Part shown: positions 1 to 8,229 of the stretch, in pieces
Layout of the letters: each line of letters starts with the position of its first letter
Position numbering within the stretch: position 1 is the first letter of the stretch
From: Candidatus Limosilactobacillus merdigallinarum
Lineage (GTDB): Bacteria; Bacillota; Bacilli; Lactobacillales; Lactobacillaceae
NCBI GenBank assembly: GCA_019114515.1
Contig: DXFH01000022.1
Coordinates: 1 to 64,000, forward strand
Length of the DNA: 64,000 nucleotides
Reading direction: 5' to 3'
Notes under the pieces: generated by a model
Told to the model about the DNA's origin: nothing
Seen by the model: only the letters and a program-made list of their open reading frames with translations
Databases searched by the model: none
Translations under genes and position numbers: made by a program

Positions 1-392
<392 letters not shown>

Positions 393-503
393 AAATAAGA
401 ATTTGAGATAGCTCTCAAAAATATTGATTAAGCGAATTGACTTCGCAAATGTTATTGCCTCGATCAAACGATCAAGGACCCTACACATTTGATTCGTCGA
501 AAC

Positions 504-522
504 TTTGTTCAGTTTTCAAAGG
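504..522 (-). promoter_or_regulatory. rRNA leader conserved motif (boxA-like region)
   Basis: On the minus strand this reads CCTTTGAAAACTGAACAAA, about 110 bases ahead of mature 16S and downstream of the two promoters. The same motif is common in rRNA leaders and spacers of Bacilli, where it takes part in processing or antitermination. The role here is inferred from position and similarity only. Confidence 0.5.
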
Positions 523-562
523 TCTACCTTGTCGATCAGGCAATGCCTATCGGCAATTACTA

Positions 563-591
563 ATTATAAACAACTGCGATTAAGATGTCAA
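563..591 (-). promoter_or_regulatory. rRNA operon promoter P2
   Basis: Minus-strand TTGACA (586-591) and TATAAT (563-568) are separated by exactly 17 bases, a perfect sigma-A promoter. It sits about 170 bases ahead of mature 16S, as expected for the strong proximal rrn promoter. A second promoter lies about 95 bases further upstream. Confidence 0.9.
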
Positions 592-658
592 CAGTTAATT
601 TCAATTAGGCAGGTTGTTGAAGCAAGGAACAAACTGTTCCGCCGCAACAACGTTATAA

Positions 659-688
659 AATATACCAGTGAACCAGAGCTTTTGTCAA
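659..688 (-). promoter_or_regulatory. rRNA operon promoter P1
   Basis: Minus-strand TTGACA (683-688) and TATATT (659-664) are spaced by 18 bases. Together with the perfect promoter at 563-591 this gives the tandem P1-P2 arrangement typical of rrn operons. The rest of 393-918 shows no gene: two short plus-strand frames there have no ribosome site and no family resemblance. Confidence 0.75.
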
Positions 689-918
689 CAGTAATTCATA
701 ATCTTTTTGAGAAATTGTTAAAATGTGTACGAGAATTCATATATCGCTCAAATAGTTCGTATTTTAAGGGGGTATTGCACATACAATCATGATGAAAGTT
801 CAAAATTACAAAATCATCACAAATGATAATACTATATTAAATTCACCGATTAGTATTTCCTTAATATGAAGGAGTTGGTAAAATCGTCGTGTTATTAATT
901 AACGGAGGAGTTCAATAT

Positions 919-1623
919 ATGTCTTACTTAATTGACTTTGTCTTGCATATCGATAATCACCTAATACAAATTGTCAATACATTTGGAAACTGGTCCTACC
1001 CATTACTGTTCTTAATTATCTTTATCGAAACTGGTGCAGTAATCATGCCCTTCTTACCTGGGGACTCATTATTATTCGCTGCAGCCGCGCTGGCAGCTAA
1101 TGCCCAATACCACCTCAGCATCTGGACATTCATTATTACTTTCTTATTAGCATGTATATTGGGTGATTCATTAAACTTCTTGATTGGCCACAAGATTGGA
1201 AAAAGTCTGTCCAATAATTCATGGTTTGGTCGCTTGATTGATAAACAAAGTCTGGGAAAGACAGAACGTTTCTTTCAAAAGCATGGCGCCATTGCGATAA
1301 TTCTGGCACGATTTATGCCTATCATTCGTACATTTGCACCATTTGCCGCTGCGGGGTCTGGTTTACCATACCGTCACTTTATTCGCTACAACTTAGTCGG
1401 TTGTTTTGCATGGGTCTTTCTTTGCTGTGGTGCCGGCTTCTTCTTCGGTAATATTCCATTTGTGAAAGCACACTTCTCAATGGTTGTAATCGGAATAATT
1501 GTAGTTAGTCTTATTCCAGCGGTCGTTAGTGCAATCAAGTCGAAATACGCCAACAATAAAACAAAAAGTCAATCTGCCAAAAGCAAGTTGACTATTAAAC
1601 AACAGGATGAAGAAATTAATTAA
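919..1623 (+). CDS. DedA family membrane protein
   Basis: A polytopic membrane protein of the DedA/VTT (SNARE-associated) family, 234 residues; members are implicated in lipid scrambling, envelope homeostasis and membrane-potential-dependent processes. Family signatures are visible: the re-entrant segment with FIETG and PFLPGDSLLFAAAALAA, then GDSLNFLIGHKIGK, and the second half-motif ARFMPIIRTFAPFAAAGSG. The C terminus is a lysine-rich cytoplasmic tail. The start at 919 is preferred because GGAGGAG lies 8 bases upstream; an in-frame ATG at 889 has none. It runs alone on the plus strand and its stop overlaps the convergent next gene by 8 bases. No specific substrate can be assigned. Confidence 0.93.
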   Translation: MSYLIDFVLHIDNHLIQIVNTFGNWSYPLLFLIIFIETGAVIMPFLPGDSLLFAAAALAANAQYHLSIWTFIITFLLACILGDSLNFLIGHKIGKSLSNNSWFGRLIDKQSLGKTERFFQKHGAIAIILARFMPIIRTFAPFAAAGSGLPYRHFIRYNLVGCFAWVFLCCGAGFFFGNIPFVKAHFSMVVIGIIVVSLIPAVVSAIKSKYANNKTKSQSAKSKLTIKQQDEEIN

Positions 1624-2245
1624 GGCATTTTTTAATCCAATACCAACAACCAAGAATAATAATTGCAGCGATTATCATCCACACAACGAATAGCTTTGCA
1701 AAAAAACTAACTGGCAATAAGAGGATGATCGGATCAGTCTTACTAGAAAAGACCCAGTAGTTATTCCTAAACAATAAGTGGTGCATGATAATGAAGCTGT
1801 CATGAAAGCTCAAACACAACATGCCAACCATAACACCAAGCAAAAGTAGAACTTGTTGCAAGAGAATTACCAGTCGCCATAACTGGTAATTCTTTTTTTC
1901 ATACCGCAAACCAAGCCAACAAATAAGCAAACTAAACACAGTTAAAACCTGTAGCCACTTTACTAATGACTTAACATCCGCAAAATGCTTCAATGCAGAC
2001 CCACTAATTGGTAATTCATAAAAGTGCAATTGACGAGGCCAGCACTGAAGGTATCTAATAACACGACAATAATCAGCCATCACCTGGTTTGGTTGATAGC
2101 CATACCAATTAACTGGTACATGCAACAATAATGGTGAACCATTAAGAACCACGAAGAAACCAATGCCTAACGAACCAACCACAATTGCAATAACGATAAT
2201 GATTGCAAGCACCCAGTTGGCATTATCACTTAACTTGCCATTCAT
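1616..2245 (-). CDS. DUF1461 / TIGR01906 family integral membrane protein
   Basis: A 209-residue membrane protein with an N-terminal hydrophobic segment (about 10-35), a long extracytoplasmic loop containing several Tyr and Trp, and three further hydrophobic stretches. Length and its place directly after a NagD-like HAD phosphatase fit the TIGR01906/DUF1461 family of lactobacilli and streptococci, whose function is unknown. It overlaps the upstream HAD gene by 20 bases and lacks a clear ribosome site of its own, so it is probably translationally coupled. It is the last gene of the operon and converges on dedA with an 8-base overlap; no hairpin terminator is seen between them. Confidence 0.85.
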   Translation of the reverse strand: MNGKLSDNANWVLAIIIVIAIVVGSLGIGFFVVLNGSPLLLHVPVNWYGYQPNQVMADYCRVIRYLQCWPRQLHFYELPISGSALKHFADVKSLVKWLQVLTVFSLLICWLGLRYEKKNYQLWRLVILLQQVLLLLGVMVGMLCLSFHDSFIIMHHLLFRNNYWVFSSKTDPIILLLPVSFFAKLFVVWMIIAAIIILGCWYWIKKCLN

Positions 2246-3011
2246 CTAATGTCGCCGCCGTATAAGTTGGTTGTATTTTTTCCTTAGCTACTTCAGCTGG
2301 CTTAGATAACCCGGTATAAACCAATAACGTATCCATACCAACATTAATCCCTGCTTGAATGTCCGTATGGTAGTTATCGCCAACCATTAAAACATCTTGA
2401 ACATTTAAATGACATTTGCGCAAAGCCATTTTCATAATGGTCGTTTGTGGTTTGCCAATCATTAGCGGTTTTTGTTGAGTGGCGTATTCGACTAATTTAA
2501 CTAACGAGCCAGCACCTGGCGTCATCCCTTTTTCATTAGGTAAGTTGCTATCTGCATTTGTGCCAACAAAATGGGCTCCTGCCCTAATATCCAAGACTGC
2601 TTGTTCTAATTTATGATAAGTCGTATTAGTATCCAGCCCTACTACGACAAAATCAGGCTGAACTTGAGCATTGCTATTTGTAATTTCAAAATGCTTATCA
2701 CCTAATGCTTTTTCAAGACCACTTTCACCAACCATGTATACCTTACGATGATTACCGGCCACACTATCAAGATAATCTGCTGTCGCTAAGGCGCTAGTGT
2801 AAACATTATCAGGAGTCACATGGATATCATGATTATGTGCAAGATTGTTCGCAACAAACGATGGTTGCCGAGTACTATTGTTCGTGACAAACAAAATTGT
2901 TTTATGGGCTGCCTGCAATCGACGAATAAATCGCGCGGCTGCTGGAATCCGATCTTTGCCTTTATAAATGGTGCCGTCTAAGTCAATGAAATAACCTTGA
3001 TATTCTTTCAT
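2226..3011 (-). CDS. HAD superfamily phosphatase, NagD-like (TIGR01457)
   Basis: A cytoplasmic haloacid-dehalogenase hydrolase of 261 residues. Motif I is YFIDLDGTIYKG (nucleophile Asp plus Asp+2), motif II VTNNSTR, motif III the Lys of IGKPQ, and motif IV MVGDNYHTDI with the metal-binding Asp pair. A type IIA cap domain lies between motifs II and III, as in NagD and AraL sugar phosphatases. The substrate is likely a small phosphorylated metabolite, perhaps a sugar phosphate, but cannot be told from sequence. Its start overlaps the stop of yutD in ATGA, so the two are coupled. It lies in the same operon as the metallophosphoesterase upstream. Confidence 0.93.
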   Translation of the reverse strand: MKEYQGYFIDLDGTIYKGKDRIPAAARFIRRLQAAHKTILFVTNNSTRQPSFVANNLAHNHDIHVTPDNVYTSALATADYLDSVAGNHRKVYMVGESGLEKALGDKHFEITNSNAQVQPDFVVVGLDTNTTYHKLEQAVLDIRAGAHFVGTNADSNLPNEKGMTPGAGSLVKLVEYATQQKPLMIGKPQTTIMKMALRKCHLNVQDVLMVGDNYHTDIQAGINVGMDTLLVYTGLSKPAEVAKEKIQPTYTAATLDEWQVK

Positions 3012-3577
3012 GATTGTTCTTTAAAAGTCCTCTTTTTGCGTAAAACAAAATTGCGTTTACGGCCATGACGTACCGACTTAATCTCTTGGCCTTTTCTCTT
3101 TTTGACAGAAGGTTGCGACAACTTATCACGTCGCTCATGAAATGGATGACGTCGATGTCCCTGATGGTTCCGTGACTTGTGTCGACGATTTTTATTATAA
3201 GCATTCTTTGGTACATGAACATCCAGATTTTGAATCACAAAATAGGCGCACCCAAAGTTACACTCTTCGTCAATATATTCCTGAATAGTGTCAACGCTGC
3301 GATCTTCTTGATAGAGAGGATTTCTTTCTTCATAAAAGCCACGCAACCGTAACTGATCATATCCCCAGTCACCAACAATATAGTCAAACTTTCCTAAGAT
3401 GCTACTAAAGCGATCAGCTAATTTTTCTGGATCAAAAGCATCACGGTAGTTATACACCAATAGGTAATGGTGACGGTTCACCAAAAAATGTTCCTCGTCT
3501 TGCATGATAACATGAAAAACGCCCTTGCGTTCCTCGGTTCGTTGATCAATATTGTTTTGAATTTCCGAGCGATTCAT
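3008..3577 (-). CDS. yutD: YutD family protein (DUF1027)
   Basis: A 189-residue member of the YutD/DUF1027 family found throughout Bacilli, function unknown. The conserved N-terminal domain (about 20-115) contains NYRDAFD, DYIVGDWGYDQLRL and YIDEECNFGCAYFV. The C-terminal 65 residues are very rich in Arg, Lys and His and look disordered, suggesting nucleic-acid contact; that is inference. AAAGGT precedes the ATG. It overlaps the metallophosphoesterase upstream and the HAD gene downstream by 4 bases each, so the four genes form a tightly packed operon. Confidence 0.9.
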   Translation of the reverse strand: MNRSEIQNNIDQRTEERKGVFHVIMQDEEHFLVNRHHYLLVYNYRDAFDPEKLADRFSSILGKFDYIVGDWGYDQLRLRGFYEERNPLYQEDRSVDTIQEYIDEECNFGCAYFVIQNLDVHVPKNAYNKNRRHKSRNHQGHRRHPFHERRDKLSQPSVKKRKGQEIKSVRHGRKRNFVLRKKRTFKEQS

Positions 3578-4203
3578 TGTGTTTTACCTTTCTGAGCAGA
3601 TTCTTTATCCAAAAGAGCTGCCTTTTTTTGTGCAATTTCTTTAACTTCCCGCAACAAAATAGGTGCCCCAAAAGCCGGACGATGATCTAACAAGTCTAAT
3701 TCTGGAGCATCGATGCCACCATTGATATTCGTCTTTGTCGGTACCATGTAATGATGAATATGTCCATGCAAGTTCCAAATCTGTGGTGCAATACCCATCA
3801 TTAGCGGATAATGCGTCATATATAGCTGATGGTGGTCATACTTAATCAGTTTGCCAACATCATGGAAAGCAAATTTAGGGTGCCCGGCATATTCGTAATT
3901 ACGTGCTGCCAAAAATTTAAATAAGTCGCGACGATCATGGTTGCACTTAATTAAAATGAGCCGGCCATTAAGCTGTTGCAGAATATCAAAAACGTGCTGA
4001 TCACCAATCCTAGGTGGTTTAGTGTAATCGACCGCAATATCCCCTAAATGATAAACGATATCTTTTTCTTGAACCCGACTATTCCAATGATCAATAATCG
4101 TTTGATCCATTTCTTCTACACTATCAAAAGGTCGTGGAGCAAACTTATCGACTCCCAATAAATGATCATCCAAAAAATGAGTATCTGCGACTACAAATTG
4201 CAC
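3574..4203 (-). CDS. Metallophosphoesterase family protein
   Basis: A calcineurin-like phosphoesterase of about 209 residues. Metal ligands are visible in order: ADTHFLD (D-x-H), HLGDIAVDY (GD), the NHD motif as KCNHDRR, THYP, and GHIHHY. The family includes small nucleotide and phosphodiester hydrolases; no specific substrate can be named. A GTG at 4203 has a GGGGG ribosome site 8 bases upstream and is preferred over an in-frame TTG at 4209, which would be too close. It is the first gene of the operon running down to the DUF1461 gene. Confidence 0.88.
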   Translation of the reverse strand: MQFVVADTHFLDDHLLGVDKFAPRPFDSVEEMDQTIIDHWNSRVQEKDIVYHLGDIAVDYTKPPRIGDQHVFDILQQLNGRLILIKCNHDRRDLFKFLAARNYEYAGHPKFAFHDVGKLIKYDHHQLYMTHYPLMMGIAPQIWNLHGHIHHYMVPTKTNINGGIDAPELDLLDHRPAFGAPILLREVKEIAQKKAALLDKESAQKGKTQ

Positions 4204-4222
4204 TGACAACGCCCCCTAGCAA

Positions 4223-4265
4223 AAAAGGGTGACAGACATTGCATGCATGCCTACTCACCCTTTCG
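4223..4265 (-). terminator. Rho-independent terminator after ackA
   Basis: On the minus strand AAAGGGTGA pairs with TCACCCTTTTTT across a loop that itself contains the palindrome GCATGCATGC. It lies between the ackA stop and the metallophosphoesterase operon, separating the two transcription units. Confidence 0.8.
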
Positions 4266-4282
4266 TCGAATAACTTAAAAAG

Positions 4283-5482
4283 TTACTTAGCTTGCTTCTT
4301 TAAACGTTCAATATCTCTGACAATCATTAACTCTTCGTTAGTTGGGATCAAAAGAACCTTGACCTTTGAATCGTCTGCTGAGATAACACGTTCTTCACCA
4401 CGAATATTATTCTTTTCGTGATCCATCTTAACACCAAAGTAGCCAAGACGATTACCGACAGCTTCACGGAAGTTAATGTCATTTTCACCAACACCAGCAG
4501 TAAATACAATGGCATCAACACCATTCATTTCGGCAATGTATGAACCAATGTACTTAACAACGCTATTAACGTCCTTTTCAATAGCTAGTTGCGCACGTTG
4601 ATTGCCTTCCTTAGCGGCCTTTTCTACGTCCCGCATATCACTAGAAATACCAGAAATTCCTAGCAAACCAGACTTGTGGTTAAGAATATCAATCATGTCA
4701 TCACTGGAAATGTTGAGCTTGTGTTCCATAAAGTTAACTAAGGACGGGTCCACATCACCAGAACGCGTTGCCATAGTGATTCCAGCAAGTGGTGAGAAGC
4801 CCATTGAGGTATCAAAGGACTTACCACCTTTAATAGCGGTGATTGATGCACCAGCACCCAAGTGGCAAGTAATCAACTTCAAATCAGCTAATGGCTTGTT
4901 AAGCATCTTAGCCGCCCGTCCTGCAACATAACGATGACTAGTTCCGTGAGCACCATATTTACGGGCACCATACTTTTCGTACCACTCGTATGGAACACTG
5001 TATAATGCGTTCATCTTTGGCATGTCAACATGGAAAGAAGTATCAAACACGGCAACGGCGAAAGCATTAGGCAGGACCTTTTTGAAGGCCTTCATTCCCT
5101 CCAATTCAGCTGGGTCATGCAGCGGAGCATACTCGGCTAATTTGTCAATCTTCTTCATGACTTCGTCGTCAATCACAACGGAGTCCTTGAAGAATTCACC
5201 ACCGGCAACAACACGGTGACCAACAGCGGTGATTTCGCTATAATTATTCACAATCTTCAAATCGATAAGTTGATCAAGCAAGTACTGAACTGCTTCACCA
5301 TGATCCTTAAATGGACGCTTTTCGTCATGAACTTGGCCATCGCCATATTCAATCTTGGCGTGACCTTCATCTAGACCGATTCGTTCAATTAATCCTTCGG
5401 CCACCACATTTTCACTTGGCATATCAAACAGCTTAAACTTAACGGTCGAACTACCAGCATTAACTGCAATTATTTTTGACAT
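4283..5482 (-). CDS. ackA: Acetate kinase
   Basis: Cytoplasmic enzyme interconverting acetyl phosphate plus ADP and acetate plus ATP, the last ATP-yielding step of acetate formation in heterofermentative lactobacilli. All ASKHA-family signatures are present: VNAGSSTVKFKLF at the N terminus, FDTSFH, HGTSHRYV (active-site His), HLGAGASI, and TRSGDVDPS. Length 399 residues is standard. It follows ytxK by 27 bases in the order comG-ytxK-ackA, conserved in Bacilli. No cre site was found directly upstream, so CcpA control of the kind known in Bacillus is not evident here. Confidence 0.98.
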   Translation of the reverse strand: MSKIIAVNAGSSTVKFKLFDMPSENVVAEGLIERIGLDEGHAKIEYGDGQVHDEKRPFKDHGEAVQYLLDQLIDLKIVNNYSEITAVGHRVVAGGEFFKDSVVIDDEVMKKIDKLAEYAPLHDPAELEGMKAFKKVLPNAFAVAVFDTSFHVDMPKMNALYSVPYEWYEKYGARKYGAHGTSHRYVAGRAAKMLNKPLADLKLITCHLGAGASITAIKGGKSFDTSMGFSPLAGITMATRSGDVDPSLVNFMEHKLNISSDDMIDILNHKSGLLGISGISSDMRDVEKAAKEGNQRAQLAIEKDVNSVVKYIGSYIAEMNGVDAIVFTAGVGENDINFREAVGNRLGYFGVKMDHEKNNIRGEERVISADDSKVKVLLIPTNEELMIVRDIERLKKQAK

Positions 5483-5509
5483 AATTAAATGACTCCTTAG
5501 TTGCTTTTT

Positions 5510-6526
5510 TTATCTAATATTCATTTTAACCCATTGGTCAACTTCGGCAATGAACTTTTGCATTGCTGCCTTATTTTTCAGTGATGGGAAGTTGCCTAGT
5601 AAGACTTTTGCCGCCTGTTTAGCATTGCCACCCTGTCGCTGCAAGATCAATACCGATTTTTGAGCAGCTTCGTTAGCAAACAAATCGGCTGGTAAATTGA
5701 TCAGCCCCTGCAAATGTGCAACTGACTGAATCCACTCAACAAATGATTTCGATTCCTTTGTCTGGAATAAATTACTTGGGATTAGGAAGAATCCCCAACC
5801 ACCAGGTGTCAAATAATTCATTGATTGTTCAATCAGTAAATGATGAACGTAAGAGTGACCTTTTTTGGCTCTTGTACGGTAATTAACTGTGTTCTGATCA
5901 AGTGGATAATAACCGACTGGTAAATCGGCTACTGCTATATCACAAGTGGGGATATCTAAAGCCTGGATCGCATCCTGGTGATACAGGTGGACAGGTAACT
6001 TCTGTAAACCAGTGCTTACACTGGCCACAGCTAGCATTGAATCATCATTATCAATGCCATAACCTTCCAATGGCTGTTTGACCACTTCAGCTAAATGATT
6101 CATTACACAGGTTAACAGGTTGGCAGTTCCAACTGTTAAATCAAAAATCCGATAAGGATGATCCAGTTTAACGATTTGCTCAATCAGGTAAGCAATAATC
6201 ATCCCAATCGTATCTGGAGTCATTTGGTGGTTAGCTTGAATCGCATCTTTGCGAATAACTTTAAGCAAAGACAACTGTAGAAGTCGTCTAATCGTTTCAC
6301 GATCCTGATTTTCAATATCTAATGATTGGTAAATATCAGTTAAAGTCTTAACCGCTGACTCTTTAGGCACATTATCTTCAACACGGACTTTGCCATTATC
6401 TAAGAGATTCTCTGCGTTCTCCAATAAAGCATCTAGATATGAGGATCTCAGCTCAGACTGCATAATTTCTGTGCCTTTATCAAACTGCTTGAATAAGTCT
6501 TCTGCACTTTGTTTGGCCAGGATCAT
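5510..6526 (-). CDS. ytxK: Class I SAM-dependent methyltransferase, YtxK family
   Basis: A 338-residue protein with an N6-adenine-methylase-like fold. The SAM-binding motif I reads FDLTVGTANLLT (about 130-141) and the catalytic motif IV is ADLPVGYY in place of NPPY or DPPY. An N-terminal helical domain precedes it. The family is found next to ackA and comG in Bacilli, and its substrate is not established; there is no restriction partner, so it should not be read as a restriction-modification enzyme. GGGAG lies just before the ATG. The 116-base gap after comGG may hold its promoter, but I could not single one out. Confidence 0.88.
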   Translation of the reverse strand: MILAKQSAEDLFKQFDKGTEIMQSELRSSYLDALLENAENLLDNGKVRVEDNVPKESAVKTLTDIYQSLDIENQDRETIRRLLQLSLLKVIRKDAIQANHQMTPDTIGMIIAYLIEQIVKLDHPYRIFDLTVGTANLLTCVMNHLAEVVKQPLEGYGIDNDDSMLAVASVSTGLQKLPVHLYHQDAIQALDIPTCDIAVADLPVGYYPLDQNTVNYRTRAKKGHSYVHHLLIEQSMNYLTPGGWGFFLIPSNLFQTKESKSFVEWIQSVAHLQGLINLPADLFANEAAQKSVLILQRQGGNAKQAAKVLLGNFPSLKNKAAMQKFIAEVDQWVKMNIR

Positions 6527-6642
6527 CGCTCCCTTTCATTGTTCTTAACAATAAAAGTTTACTAACTTTAATTCCTAAATTCAAGCAAGGATCACTGCAA
6601 AAAGCGAACGACTTTACCGCCAAACTAGTTAATTTTGGCCTT

Positions 6643-6852
6643 TCATTGATGATGACTCTCATGATTAGGAGCAGAACTTTGCATGTTATGACTAGCTTGT
6701 TCTAAAAAACTGTGAGTTAGTTCAGTATCAACTTGGCGCTGCATTGCTAAATAATGATAATCAATAACTATGATGCTGGTCAAAATGCTCATTAGTAAAA
6801 TGGCTACCAACAACACGTTGCCGCTTCTTTTGCAGAAAACACACTTTTGCAT
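6643..6852 (-). CDS. comGG: Competence pseudopilus minor protein ComGG (probable)
   Basis: A short protein of 69 residues (from an ATG at 6852) with one membrane helix, NVLLVAILLMSILTSIIVI, followed by a polar tail rich in Gln and His. It lacks a standard prepilin cleavage motif, which is usual for ComGG. Position as the last gene of comGA-GG is the main evidence. It overlaps comGF by about 90 bases. The start is uncertain: an ATG at 6867 and a GTG at 6882 are also in frame, and only the ATG at 6852 has a weak AAAAGG ahead of it. Confidence 0.7.
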   Translation of the reverse strand: MQKCVFCKRSGNVLLVAILLMSILTSIIVIDYHYLAMQRQVDTELTHSFLEQASHNMQSSAPNHESHHQ

Positions 6853-7261
6853 AATGCCTTTTACCATCGGTCGTTTTTGCACTTACAAGCACCCTCTTAT
6901 TATCTAACTGCTGCATTTGTAAAGAATGCTGTTCATAGTCCGTTAATACTGGTAGGTAGCCACCTTTCTCCCCACGTAAATAGATGGTGTGATTTTCACA
7001 CAAGGAGTACTTCTTATGGTTGGCGCGGTTAACAAGAAATAAACGCTGATTCGCCACATCTTGCAACTCAAATTGGTGTTTGTGACTTTCTAATTCAGCA
7101 ACAAATAAGTACCAATTTGCACATGTAGAGAGCGTCATAGGTTTAATATGCCTATTTGTTTGTATCACCAATTGAATTACCAAGCTCGTACTTGCTAACA
7201 CAACGAGCGAAATTAGTGCATCAACTAAAGTAAAACCATGCTCTTTTGTCACTTTTGCCAT
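6761..7261 (-). CDS. comGF: Competence pseudopilus minor protein ComGF
   Basis: Minor pseudopilin-like component of the DNA-uptake pilus, 166 residues. The N terminus KEHGFTLVDALISLVVLAS is a type IV prepilin motif (G-F-T-L, here with Asp in place of the usual Glu at +5) followed by a hydrophobic helix; a soluble domain follows. Order after comGE agrees with ComGF. GGTGG lies 6 bases ahead of the ATG. It overlaps comGE by 13 bases and comGG by about 90, so translation is coupled along the operon. Confidence 0.85.
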   Translation of the reverse strand: MAKVTKEHGFTLVDALISLVVLASTSLVIQLVIQTNRHIKPMTLSTCANWYLFVAELESHKHQFELQDVANQRLFLVNRANHKKYSLCENHTIYLRGEKGGYLPVLTDYEQHSLQMQQLDNKRVLVSAKTTDGKRHYAKVCFLQKKRQRVVGSHFTNEHFDQHHSY

Positions 7262-7521
7262 AATTGTTCCACCACTTCACCATTTTGATAAACAGCTATC
7301 CGATGAGGTGCTTGTTTTACTTCCATCCCATTACTATAAAAATGACGGCAGGTCGGATCATCTGACGCTTCCTTAATCATTCGCGCAGCAATCAGATGGT
7401 CATCCATTGCTCGCTTCTGCTTTATTAATGCATGATAATTAAGAGCAAAAAAGGAAAGTGCAATCGTAATGATAGTCGCTGACACTATCTGATCAGCTAG
7501 TATAAACCCCGCCCTTTTCAA
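7249..7521 (-). CDS. comGE: Competence pseudopilus minor protein ComGE
   Basis: A 90-residue membrane-anchored protein with the prepilin-like N terminus KRAGFILADQIVSATIITIA (Gly-Phe, then a hydrophobic helix). Family assignment rests on position between comGD and comGF. The start is a TTG at 7521 with GGGGAGG 8 bases upstream, inside the end of comGD. It would insert in the membrane and help initiate pseudopilus assembly with ComGD, ComGF and ComGG. Confidence 0.8.
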   Translation of the reverse strand: MKRAGFILADQIVSATIITIALSFFALNYHALIKQKRAMDDHLIAARMIKEASDDPTCRHFYSNGMEVKQAPHRIAVYQNGEVVEQLWQK

Positions 7522-7921
7522 TTCGGTAACCTCCCCAGGCCATCTGAATTCTCATGTAATAAACATGTCTGTCTAATTCACTGCAAAATTCCCAAGTACA
7601 AGGGTGCACATAACCATCAGCGTGCATCGTCACATTCATATGGTCACGCAGCTTTAATTTAGGTGGCATCTTCAAATGATGGTGGTAACGTTGACTATCA
7701 AAATAAATGCAGTTGTCAGAAAAACTGATTCGTGTCTTTGAATGGTTTGTTCTTGCGTTAGTTTGTGCCAATTGCCACTCTGTCTTTAAGCGACGAAAAA
7801 ACTGCTCCTGACGAAATTGCTCCCAGTTGTAGCTGAAATGTGGCCAACAAATTGTAAAGCTAAGCGCAACCAGGCCTAACACAATTACTGACTCAATCAG
7901 GGTAAATCCGCCCTTTTTCAT
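7493..7921 (-). CDS. comGD: Competence pseudopilin ComGD
   Basis: A 142-residue pseudopilin. The N terminus MKKGGFTLIESVIVLGLVA is a textbook class 1 prepilin site (cleavage after Gly by ComC, then N-methylated Phe, Glu at +5) with the transmembrane helix following. The rest forms the globular pilin domain. The start overlaps the comGC stop in ATGA. It is a minor subunit of the transformation pilus. Confidence 0.88.
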   Translation of the reverse strand: MKKGGFTLIESVIVLGLVALSFTICWPHFSYNWEQFRQEQFFRRLKTEWQLAQTNARTNHSKTRISFSDNCIYFDSQRYHHHLKMPPKLKLRDHMNVTMHADGYVHPCTWEFCSELDRHVYYMRIQMAWGGYRIEKGGVYTS

Positions 7922-8229
7922 CTTCTAATTGCCCTTCCATTATGTAATACGATTTGCTCACGTCTAGCGCGGGCAACTTGCGCACCAGTTAAGTAATCAT
8001 TAGCACGTAACTGTGATAAACTGGTGGCTTGGTGACCAGTTTCATTTTCAAATAGCTCTGCCTGAGTCTGCACCACATTAACCATTGCATCTTGGTGCAC
8101 CGACATGGCATTTCGTCGTTGCTTGCTAATATTTGGCAATATTATCAAAATTAACAAACTGATGATAAACAGCACAATCGACATTTCAAGCAAAGTAAAA
8201 GCTGACCGTTTCTTTCGTAAACATTTCAT
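7918..8229 (-). CDS. comGC: Major competence pseudopilin ComGC
   Basis: The main subunit of the DNA-uptake pseudopilus, 103 residues. The prepilin signal is MKCLRKKRSAFTLLEMSIV: a basic leader, cleavage before Phe (Ala-Phe rather than Gly-Phe), and Glu at +5, followed by a long hydrophobic helix and a short soluble C-terminal domain with QTQAELFE, typical of ComGC. The ATG at 8229 is chosen because AGGGGG lies 6 bases upstream and it overlaps the comGB stop in ATGA. A longer reading upstream is only the other frame of comGB. Confidence 0.9.
   Translation of the reverse strand: MKCLRKKRSAFTLLEMSIVLFIISLLILIILPNISKQRRNAMSVHQDAMVNVVQTQAELFENETGHQATSLSQLRANDYLTGAQVARARREQIVLHNGRAIRR

Noticed and set aside
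5510-6526. DNA methyltransferase of a restriction-modification system
   Set aside because: It belongs to the YtxK family tied to comG and ackA; no restriction or specificity gene is nearby.
6527-6642. cre site ahead of ytxK-ackA
   Set aside because: TGCAAAAAGCGAACGA looks cre-like, but the central CG is out of register and several consensus bases fail.
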